From the NCBI GenBank assembly GCA_947460255.1, contig CANHIS010000016.1:1-52981 (forward strand): DNA of 52,981 nucleotides, in the 5' to 3' direction. Of the stretch, positions 42,212 to 49,312 are shown one piece after another. The position numbers and the translations under genes are program-made. This stretch comes from Bacteroidota bacterium (GTDB lineage: Bacteria; Bacteroidota; Bacteroidia; M30B66). Numbering within the stretch: position 1 is the stretch's first letter; each line of letters begins with the position of its first letter. Below the pieces are notes generated by a model that saw only the letters and a program-made list of their open reading frames with translations, made no database searches and had not been told where the DNA came from.

Positions 42212-43492
42212 ATGTATATTCGCGAAGTGCAAAAAGTTGTTGTATTTGGTCCAGGACCTCAATTCAAAGGAGGCATATCAAACTTTACGGTTTCACTCTG
42301 TAAAGCACTTGAAAAACAAGGCAATGAGGTGCACTTGGTTTCATGGACACAACAGTATCCTGCAATAATCCCCAGAGATTTTATCGACCGAAATTCGCGA
42401 ACAAATCTGTTGGAAGGAAGCAAGATTACCGTGCATTACATCACCAATTATAACAATCCTTTCAGTTGGTTTAAAACGGCAAACTTGATTGCGAAAATTG
42501 CACCTCAAAAAGTGATTTTCCAATGGGCTATTGCGATTCAAGGATTGCCGATGGGTGTGATTGCTCAGAGGGTAAAGAAAAAGTTGCCTGCTTGTGAGAT
42601 CATTTTCGATGTGCACAATGTGGTGCAAAAGGAAACGGGGGAATTAGATAAAATCCTCACCCGTTTTGCGCTGAAAAAAGCGGATACATACATCATGCAC
42701 GGACAAATCACCATTGAAGAATTTGGTGCATTTATGCCCGAAGTGAAATTCATGGTAAGTACCGATGGATCGAGATCGAAAGAAATGAAGACAATCCTCA
42801 AGTTGTTTCATCCTATTTACGACATCTTTGTTCCTGACGCACATTTCGATGTTGAACAAGAACGTAAAAAGGAAAAACTTGGAACAACCGTGTTTTTGTT
42901 TTTCGGATTTATTCGAAAATACAAAGGCCTGCATTATACCATTGAAGCATTTTCAAGAATTGCTCAGAAATATCCCGATGCAAGTTTGATTATTGCAGGA
43001 GAATCCTTTTGGGATACTGTAGATAAAAAGAAATGGCATGTGAAATTAAAATCGGCCATATTTAAAATGTTGAAGTCGATTTTTATTAAAAGCAACGACC
43101 AAGAAAAAGATTATCGACCTTTAGAATTAATTGAAAAATTCGGAATTCAAGATCGGGTTTTGGTGGCGAATCGATTTATTGCCAACGAAGAAGTACATCG
43201 TTTTTTTCAATTGAGTGATGTTGTGGTAAATTACTACGAATATGCCACTCCAAGTGGTGTAGAATCTATTGCTTACAATTTCAACAAACCTATTTTAGCC
43301 ACTAGAGTTGGACATTTTGCTCACGCTATTTTGGATGGTAAAAATGGTTACCTCGCCGAAGCGGCGGATATTTCGAGCATGGCAGAAACCATGGAACATT
43401 ATATTCAAAACCCAATTCCTGCTTCAGCTGTAGCAGTTTTTAAAAAACAATTGAGTTGGGAAGAATATGCGAGAACAATTAATTCGAATTAA
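42212..43492 (+). CDS. GT-B glycosyltransferase (family 4-like)
   Basis: This is a 426-residue enzyme with a GT-B fold. The N-terminal acceptor domain starts VVVFGPGPQFKGGISNF (the G-G-I loop typical of GT4). The C-terminal donor domain has LFFGFIRKYKGLHYTIEAF, LIIAGESFW and the nucleotide-sugar binding YYEYATPSGVESIAYN segment. No signal or membrane helix is seen, so it is cytoplasmic or peripheral. It stands alone on the plus strand and is not adjacent to the 10.5-15.8 kb glycan cluster. Donor and acceptor are unknown. Confidence 0.88.
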   Translation: MYIREVQKVVVFGPGPQFKGGISNFTVSLCKALEKQGNEVHLVSWTQQYPAIIPRDFIDRNSRTNLLEGSKITVHYITNYNNPFSWFKTANLIAKIAPQKVIFQWAIAIQGLPMGVIAQRVKKKLPACEIIFDVHNVVQKETGELDKILTRFALKKADTYIMHGQITIEEFGAFMPEVKFMVSTDGSRSKEMKTILKLFHPIYDIFVPDAHFDVEQERKKEKLGTTVFLFFGFIRKYKGLHYTIEAFSRIAQKYPDASLIIAGESFWDTVDKKKWHVKLKSAIFKMLKSIFIKSNDQEKDYRPLELIEKFGIQDRVLVANRFIANEEVHRFFQLSDVVVNYYEYATPSGVESIAYNFNKPILATRVGHFAHAILDGKNGYLAEAADISSMAETMEHYIQNPIPASAVAVFKKQLSWEEYARTINSN

Positions 43493-43551
43493 ATCTGCTG
43501 AATTATCATCTACGATTTAATTTCATGAATTAATTAGATCATTATTTACAG

Positions 43552-45966
43552 TCAACGAATTGATTTCGCAAGCATTTTCTTCACCCGATCTTCAATGGTT
43601 TCCGTGCTCATTTTTCCGCGCAAACGGTCTACCAAAATTGGGAAGGAAAATGGAGTGTATTGCGTTGGATAATTCAAGATAATTTCTTGTGTATTTATCC
43701 TTTCCAAAGCCATTCTCAAACGCTCTTCTTCTAACTGATCGGTAAAAACTTCTCGGTACGCTTGAGCCAACAATTCGTTTGATGGATCATATTGTTGAAA
43801 CACATCAAACAACAACCGCGATGATGTCTGCAAATGCTTTGTACCAGCCAACTTCCCAGGATAACCTTGAAAAACTAAACCAGCAATGCCCGAAATATCA
43901 CGAAATCTTCTTCTTGCCAACTCTGAGGAATTGATACTTTCCAAAATATCTTCATGCAATCCACTCATCGTAAAAAGATCTTCTTCCAGCGCTTCGCGGA
44001 TAGGGATTTCCTGATCGGATAACAATTCGAAGCCATAATCATTCATCGCAAATGAGCATGTGATTGGGGTAAGTTTCGAAATCCTGTAACTGAACAACGA
44101 AGCCAATCCTTCGTGCACCAATCGGCCTTCGAAGGGATAAAAGAAAACATGATGCCCATCGCGACTCTGCATCACCTCAATTAAAAACTGGCCTGTATCG
44201 GGAAGTGTCGATCGCACTTGTTGCAACTCGAACAGTGGAAGCAGAAAGCGGGTTTCATCATACAATTCATCGTGGTTGTGCTTCACTTTATCTAATTCCT
44301 GACGAATCAAGGATGAAAGCTGTGAAGAAAGAGGCATCCTCCCTCCCATCCATTGCGGCACTTGACCTTGCTTTTTGTTGGATCGTTTTACACTGACCAC
44401 CATATCGCGCACTTGGATGAGTTCGAGTACCTTTCCGCCAAACCAAAAAATATCGCCCGGTTTCAGCTTTGCGATAAACCATTCCTCAATCGTTCCAAGC
44501 CTTCCACCTCCTAAATATTTAACTGTGAGCACTGGATCGCTAACGATGGTTCCCATATGTAAACGGTGTCGCATTGCAGTGCGCTTGTCTTTCACCAGCA
44601 ATTTTCCATCTTCGAAAACAGCCTTGGCAAAATCTGGGTACGCAGATAACGCTTCTCCACCTGAAGTGATGAACTGGATTGTCCAGTCAAATGCATCCCG
44701 CGTAAGCGACTGATATGCATGCGTTTGAACAAGCTCAGCATACAAATCATCTGGCACAAAACCATCCGAAACAGCCAAAGTAACCAAGTACTGAACAAGG
44801 ACATCCATCGATAAAGTAATTGGAATCCGCGCTTCAACAATCTGATTTTGAACTGCTTCACGAATGGCTGCAATTTCGATCAACTCCAAAGAGTGTGTTG
44901 GAACAAACCAAATTTTACTGATAGCTCCGGGTCGATGTCCAGATCTTCCAGCACGCTGAACAAATCGGGCAACACCTTTCGGACTGCCAACTTGGATGAT
45001 GTTATCGACAGGACGGAAATCCACACCCAAATCGAGACTTGAAGTACATACCACAACGCGTAACAATCCTTCATGCAAGGCATTTTCCACCCAATTTCGA
45101 AGCTCTTGGGAAATGGAACCGTGGTGCATGGCGATTTGTCCAGCCAAAGATGGATCGGCGTTGAGCAATTCTTGGTACCAAATTTCAGCTTGCGATCTGG
45201 TGTTGGTGAAGAGCAATGTGCTTTGATTTTCTTGCAAAATCGGAATCACTTTAGGCAGTAGATGAATGCCTAAATGGCCTGCCCAAGGAAGCTTTTCCAG
45301 TTCATCAGGAAACACCGTGCGAATTTCAGGAAAGCGGCTGTGTTCGGCGCGAATCATCGTGCCATTGTGATGAACTCCAAGTAAGACCTGCATGGCTTCA
45401 TTGAGATTTCCAATGGTTGCAGAAATTCCCCAAATGAGCAATTTCGGTTGGATGTTTTTGAGCCTTGAAAGCGCCAATTCAACCTGAACGCCGCGCTTCG
45501 AACCGATGAGTTCGTGCCACTCATCTACAACAATGGCATCGAGGTTCTTGAAATAATCTGGATAATTCTTCGAAGCCAACATCAAATGTAGGCTTTCGGG
45601 CGTGGTTACCAAAGCATCAGGTGGATTTCTGCGCAGCGCTTCGCGTGTTTTGGTATCGGTATCTCCACTTCGCATCCCAACTTTCCAGCCTGTTTCAAGT
45701 GCATTTGCGGCATCCTGCATCGCTGCTGCAATATCCTTCGACAAAGCGCGCAATGGTGTGATCCAGAGAATCTTCAATCCTTTCTTCTGTTCGTTTTTTC
45801 GGGCAAGTAACCCTAACCAAATGGCGAAGGTTTTTCCGCTACCAGTTGGCGCATTTAATAAACCAGACTTTCCTTCGGCAATAGCTTCCCAGCAGTTTTG
45901 CTGAAACGGAAAAACATTCCATTCTTTTTGCCGAAACCATTGATTTATTTGGGAAATTGATGCCAT
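43552..45966 (-). CDS. Ligase-associated DNA damage response DEXH-box helicase (Lhr-like)
   Basis: This is an 804-residue superfamily 2 helicase of the Lhr core type. Walker A NAPTGSGKT is at 38-46 and the DExH box reads DEWH (148-151). Motif VI is in the QRAGRSGHRPGA region. A winged-helix and Lhr-specific domain follow with RHRLHMGTIVSD. Members of this subgroup usually sit beside an ATP-dependent DNA ligase, an MBL-fold exonuclease and a phosphoesterase, and are thought to act in DNA repair. None of those partners is adjacent here. The stop lies 59 nt from the convergent glycosyltransferase gene. Confidence 0.9.
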   Translation of the reverse strand: MASISQINQWFRQKEWNVFPFQQNCWEAIAEGKSGLLNAPTGSGKTFAIWLGLLARKNEQKKGLKILWITPLRALSKDIAAAMQDAANALETGWKVGMRSGDTDTKTREALRRNPPDALVTTPESLHLMLASKNYPDYFKNLDAIVVDEWHELIGSKRGVQVELALSRLKNIQPKLLIWGISATIGNLNEAMQVLLGVHHNGTMIRAEHSRFPEIRTVFPDELEKLPWAGHLGIHLLPKVIPILQENQSTLLFTNTRSQAEIWYQELLNADPSLAGQIAMHHGSISQELRNWVENALHEGLLRVVVCTSSLDLGVDFRPVDNIIQVGSPKGVARFVQRAGRSGHRPGAISKIWFVPTHSLELIEIAAIREAVQNQIVEARIPITLSMDVLVQYLVTLAVSDGFVPDDLYAELVQTHAYQSLTRDAFDWTIQFITSGGEALSAYPDFAKAVFEDGKLLVKDKRTAMRHRLHMGTIVSDPVLTVKYLGGGRLGTIEEWFIAKLKPGDIFWFGGKVLELIQVRDMVVSVKRSNKKQGQVPQWMGGRMPLSSQLSSLIRQELDKVKHNHDELYDETRFLLPLFELQQVRSTLPDTGQFLIEVMQSRDGHHVFFYPFEGRLVHEGLASLFSYRISKLTPITCSFAMNDYGFELLSDQEIPIREALEEDLFTMSGLHEDILESINSSELARRRFRDISGIAGLVFQGYPGKLAGTKHLQTSSRLLFDVFQQYDPSNELLAQAYREVFTDQLEEERLRMALERINTQEIILNYPTQYTPFSFPILVDRLRGKMSTETIEDRVKKMLAKSIR

Positions 45967-45975
45967 AAACAGAAA

Positions 45976-46008
45976 AAAGCCCGAACAGAGAAACTCTATC
46001 CGGGCTTT
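45976..46008 (-). terminator. Terminator after glutathione peroxidase gene
   Basis: AAAGCCCG pairs with CGGGCTTT, with an inner AGAG/CTCT helix. The A run to the left (45973-45978) provides the U tract on the minus strand. It lies between the peroxidase stop and the helicase start. Confidence 0.82.
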
Positions 46009-46024
46009 AATTTAAAGCGTTTAA

Positions 46025-46585
46025 TTATAGCTTTTTAACGATATCGTCACTCATCGGCTTTGCAGCTGAATTGAAGAAGTTGACGAGTTTACCTTCTTCA
46101 TTGATGAGGTATTTGCAGAAATTCCAATTCGGCTTTTCGCTGTTCCAACCATTTAAAGCTGGATCAGTGAGCCACTTATAAATTGATGCAGTATTTTCTC
46201 CTTTTACAGAAACTTTATCCATCATTTGAAAGGTTACTCCATAGTTCTTTGAGCAGAACGACAGAATCTCAGAATTCCCGCCAGGTTCTTGTCCACCAAA
46301 ATCGTTACAAGGGAAACCAATAACTGTCACCTTATCGCCATACTTCTGATGAAGCTCTTGCAAACCAGCATATTGCGGGGTATAACCGCATTCTGATGCA
46401 GTATTTACGATAAGCAGCTTTTTCCCTTTAAAAGAAGAAAAATCGATGGTAGTTCCATCAATGGCTTTTAGCTTGAAATCGTAAATAGATGCTGTAGGTG
46501 CTGGCATATTGTTCGGGCTAGAGACTACATTCACGCAGGAAGTAAATATTGCTGCGGAAAGCAGAAGGATGAATAGTTTTTTCAT
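46025..46585 (-). CDS. Glutathione peroxidase-family thiol peroxidase (lipoprotein)
   Basis: This is a 186-residue protein with the GPx fold. The peroxidatic residue is Cys66 (NTASECGYTPQ; not selenocysteine). Gln99 lies in GGQEPGG and a Trp is in PNWNFCKYL, completing the catalytic set. A lipoprotein-type signal (AAIFTSC, Cys17) places it in the cell envelope, unlike the usual cytoplasmic form. A second Cys in FPCNDFGG (Cys93) would be the resolving Cys of thioredoxin-dependent GPx enzymes. It probably reduces lipid or organic peroxides. It has its own terminator. Confidence 0.9.
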   Translation of the reverse strand: MKKLFILLLSAAIFTSCVNVVSSPNNMPAPTASIYDFKLKAIDGTTIDFSSFKGKKLLIVNTASECGYTPQYAGLQELHQKYGDKVTVIGFPCNDFGGQEPGGNSEILSFCSKNYGVTFQMMDKVSVKGENTASIYKWLTDPALNGWNSEKPNWNFCKYLINEEGKLVNFFNSAAKPMSDDIVKKL

Positions 46586-46711
46586 GGTTGCGTTTATTCG
46601 AAATATGATAAGGAAACACAGAAAGTGCGCTCTTGTTTATCTATTTGTAAAAAGAAGAACAAGCCATCGAATGATTTAAATCATCGATAAATTTAGACAC
46701 CTTCAGAACAA

Positions 46712-47425
46712 TTAGAATGCAGGAGTGGAAATCGTTCTTTTTTCAGCTTTCGCTTTCCGCTTCAATTCGTAGGACAAAGTTGTAGAGACAATCTGTATAT
46801 CCGCTGGGTTGTTAAAGTTAAACTGACGAGTGTAACCAACTTGTATTTCCCAAGGCCCTGGCAATGATCTTTTCACACTAATTGTTGAACGCACTCTGCG
46901 AAAGAAAAAGCTGCCCGCTTCGGATCTCCACATGGGTTCAGACTGTATTGTTAAGTACGTTTTCTTGATAATTTTCTTGGTGAATGAGGCCCTAAATCGG
47001 TAGTTCTGTTGTGGAACATCGATGCCATATTGAACATCGGCTGTGGGGAAAAACTGGTATTGATAGAGGGCTCTGAGTTTTAATTCATTGTTTCCTTTCT
47101 CATCGAACTTGACATTTTTCTGCAAGCCAATCCCGAAGCGATATTTGTCCCATCTGCTAGAAGTAGCAAATCGTGCATCCAACAAGAGTCTGAATCCATT
47201 ACCTAGTTTTCGAGATGCATCAATGCTAAAGTAATTCCCTCTGAGGCGATTTATTTCACGGTCGAAGCGTGATTGAAACTGCGCCGAAAGCTCAACTTTT
47301 TTATTAAGCTTGTGGTTGACTTCAATGGCTGTCCAAAGGTGAAGATCCCGTTGATCCGCTTGCGCAAAAACAACTGAAGTTGAGGCAATAATTAAAGCTG
47401 AAACCAGGATTTTTTTAATCATCAT
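46712..47425 (-). CDS. DUF2490-family outer-membrane protein
   Basis: This is a 237-residue exported protein (signal ASTSVVFAQ) with a beta-barrel pattern of about ten strands: LHLWTAIEVNHKLNKKVELS, QFQSRFDREIN and GIGLQKNVKF are typical of DUF2490. Function unknown. The ATG at 47425 follows a GGTGGAG SD-like stretch and overlaps the DUF4956 stop by 11 nt. It is the last gene of the CotH/VTC/DUF4956 locus, and would be its outer-membrane component. Confidence 0.8.
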   Translation of the reverse strand: MMIKKILVSALIIASTSVVFAQADQRDLHLWTAIEVNHKLNKKVELSAQFQSRFDREINRLRGNYFSIDASRKLGNGFRLLLDARFATSSRWDKYRFGIGLQKNVKFDEKGNNELKLRALYQYQFFPTADVQYGIDVPQQNYRFRASFTKKIIKKTYLTIQSEPMWRSEAGSFFFRRVRSTISVKRSLPGPWEIQVGYTRQFNFNNPADIQIVSTTLSYELKRKAKAEKRTISTPAF

Positions 47426-48077
47426 CTCCACCTTTACTGATGGCTACTTCAGCATCGTTTCTATAATCATTGTAAAAGACAAAAATTCGTGCAGTATCCT
47501 TGAAGAAATCGATTTTTGAAAACTCCACTCTGTGAATATTTAATCCGGTTCTTTGACGAAGATCTTTGATCATTTCATCTCGTTTTTCAGGTGAGATCAA
47601 ATCAATACGATCGTAAATAACTTCCTTATAGTTTTCGTGTGTAACGCGCACTTTGTGATCGATGATCCATGCCACACTGAGGATGATCAGATTTGCGATA
47701 ACGAGCATAATCATGCCTTGTTCGCTAGTGGTTAACGCGTTGATAATTCCGAGGGTAACCGAGATAAAGAAATATCCCATTTCACGAACTGGCACAGTAA
47801 CCGTTCTATAACGAAGAATGGAGAAAATCGCGAAAAGTCCGAAAGCAAAGCCCATCTTTAGCTTCGCACTGCTCAACAAAAAGCAGATCAAGAAATTGAT
47901 GATATTGAAAAGGAAAAAGGTGAAAAGGAAATCACGGTTTTTTCTTAACGGATAATAGAGCAACCTGACTAAAACAAATATCACGAAGAAGTTGATTCCG
48001 AAACGAATTCCGAAATCAGTTAAACTGTGCGCTCCAGTAGCGCTTAAGCTTTCATTAATTGCTTCTATTGGCTCCAT
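47415..48077 (-). CDS. DUF4956-family integral membrane protein
   Basis: This is a 220-residue protein with four helices in the first 150 residues and a cytoplasmic alpha/beta tail (YKEVIYDRIDLISPEKRDEM to FVFYNDYRND). The signature segment FGLFAIFSILRYRT followed by VPVREMGYFFI is DUF4956. Relatives are commonly encoded next to VTC-domain and CotH-kinase proteins, as here. Function is unknown; a channel or membrane partner for polyphosphate synthesis is inference. It overlaps the polymerase gene by 23 nt and the DUF2490 gene by 11 nt. Confidence 0.88.
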   Translation of the reverse strand: MEPIEAINESLSATGAHSLTDFGIRFGINFFVIFVLVRLLYYPLRKNRDFLFTFFLFNIINFLICFLLSSAKLKMGFAFGLFAIFSILRYRTVTVPVREMGYFFISVTLGIINALTTSEQGMIMLVIANLIILSVAWIIDHKVRVTHENYKEVIYDRIDLISPEKRDEMIKDLRQRTGLNIHRVEFSKIDFFKDTARIFVFYNDYRNDAEVAISKGGDDD

Positions 48078-48834
48078 TATTTGAAATCAATTGTTTGATT
48101 TTAGAAATTTTATGTCTGAATGCATTTGTTTTTTCAACAGCATTCATGAGCACCATGCCCATTGCGTATTTTGAAATTCCGAAAGGACGATTTCTACGTT
48201 TGCGTAGTGCTTGAATGATCGGACTTTCGCGTTTTACTTGGTCTTGTTTTACTTCGATAATCACCAATCCGTCCATTGATTCTACACCACTTTCCTTTTT
48301 GAAACAAAGTTCCGTATCGATGGTCACACGTTCAGATAGATCTTTCGCGCTGAGAGTAATTCTAGAGTAGTCAATGAGAATAGAGGGTACTAATGAAATA
48401 TGGTCAAGTTGATGAAAGATCAACAATTCTTGCTCTAATTGCTCGTCGTTTAAGGTATCTCCAGATTTTTTAATTCTGTATTTCTCAGTTCTGAATCCTT
48501 TGATTTTCTTCTTTATTTCGAAAAATGCAGTGCCTGTATCAAGATATTCTCGACTGCGAATTTTAATTCGATTGGGTTTTCCATTGTGGTGGTCGGTGTA
48601 AAAATTCAGTGCGTCTGTATCGTAATATAGACTGCTGTATTTGAATAACCGTTTCCCATCAATTTCAAGCACGTTATAGCTGTGCAGAATTTCTGCCAAC
48701 AAATCATTGAGTTCATGTTGATGAAGGATAAACTTTTGATCTACCCGATTCATCAGTTTAACTCTATCGAGTTGCTGCAATGAAACTGGTTCAAAATGCT
48801 GAAGAGCAGGAAACGAAACTTGATTTTCAGCCAT
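48055..48834 (-). CDS. VTC-domain polyphosphate polymerase-like protein
   Basis: This is a 259-residue protein of the triphosphate-tunnel fold, like the catalytic domain of yeast Vtc4, which makes polyphosphate from ATP. Conserved tunnel residues are visible in order: MNRVDQKFIL (basic start strand), NRIKIRSREY (Arg/Lys/Arg), AFFEIKKKIKG (Glu and Lys), ERVTIDTELCF and VIIEVKQDQ (metal-binding Glu). No membrane helix, so it would act at the inner face of the membrane with the DUF4956 neighbour. The ATG overlaps the lipoprotein stop by one base (TAATG). Polymer synthesis is family-based; the substrate is not proven here. Confidence 0.88.
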   Translation of the reverse strand: MAENQVSFPALQHFEPVSLQQLDRVKLMNRVDQKFILHQHELNDLLAEILHSYNVLEIDGKRLFKYSSLYYDTDALNFYTDHHNGKPNRIKIRSREYLDTGTAFFEIKKKIKGFRTEKYRIKKSGDTLNDEQLEQELLIFHQLDHISLVPSILIDYSRITLSAKDLSERVTIDTELCFKKESGVESMDGLVIIEVKQDQVKRESPIIQALRKRRNRPFGISKYAMGMVLMNAVEKTNAFRHKISKIKQLISNNGANRSN

Positions 48835-49220
48835 TAATCGAAAATCTTGATATCGGGGGCTATAACCTCTTGCTTATTTTCGGTGATTTCGACAGTTTGT
48901 TTCACTACTTCTTGGTTAAATGGACAACTATTGCATTGAGAATAAACGAAAATAGTGTATTTACCTTTTCTCAGTCCACGAAAAACATAATCGCCTGTAT
49001 ATGATGTTCTAATGTCATCATCTACTGTTGTTCCATCGCCGTAAGTAATGTAAACTCTCGCATCTTGCACATATGCGCTATCGGTAACGATTCCAGAAGT
49101 ATTTACGTCATAACCAAAAATCTTTCCTTGAATGGAGGACGTACCGCCTTCTCCGGCCTCTTTTGAACATGAAATCAGACCGATAGCAATAACTATCGCT
49201 GGAATAATTCGCTTCAACAT
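48834..49220 (-). CDS. Small lipoprotein with CarboxypepD_reg-like beta domain
   Basis: This is a 128-residue lipoprotein (lipobox LISC, Cys18). The mature part is a beta sandwich of the carboxypeptidase-regulatory type: SSIQGKIFGYDVNTSG, then VYITYGDGTT, and YVFRGLRKGKYTIFVYS. A CNSC pair of cysteines lies near residue 99. It is the first gene of the VTC-DUF4956-DUF2490 overlap group and follows the CotH gene after 92 nt. A surface-exposed or periplasmic accessory role is likely. No specific function can be named. Confidence 0.7.
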   Translation of the reverse strand: MLKRIIPAIVIAIGLISCSKEAGEGGTSSIQGKIFGYDVNTSGIVTDSAYVQDARVYITYGDGTTVDDDIRTSYTGDYVFRGLRKGKYTIFVYSQCNSCPFNQEVVKQTVEITENKQEVIAPDIKIFD

Positions 49221-49252
49221 CGTTTGAAAATATTCCGCAATATACGTTAAAT

Positions 49253-49273
49253 GAATATTAAGTAAAAGTTAAC
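49253..49273. repeat. Shared upstream element, copy 1
   Basis: GAATATTAAGTAAAAGTTAAC lies 33 nt upstream of the lipoprotein start. It matches copy 2 (51768-51788) at 19 of 21 bases. Contains GTTAAC and AATATT palindromes. Possible operator or promoter element. Confidence 0.55.
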
Positions 49274-49312
49274 CCCTAGATAATCGTTGATCCTTAAAAA
49301 TCATTGTTTTGA

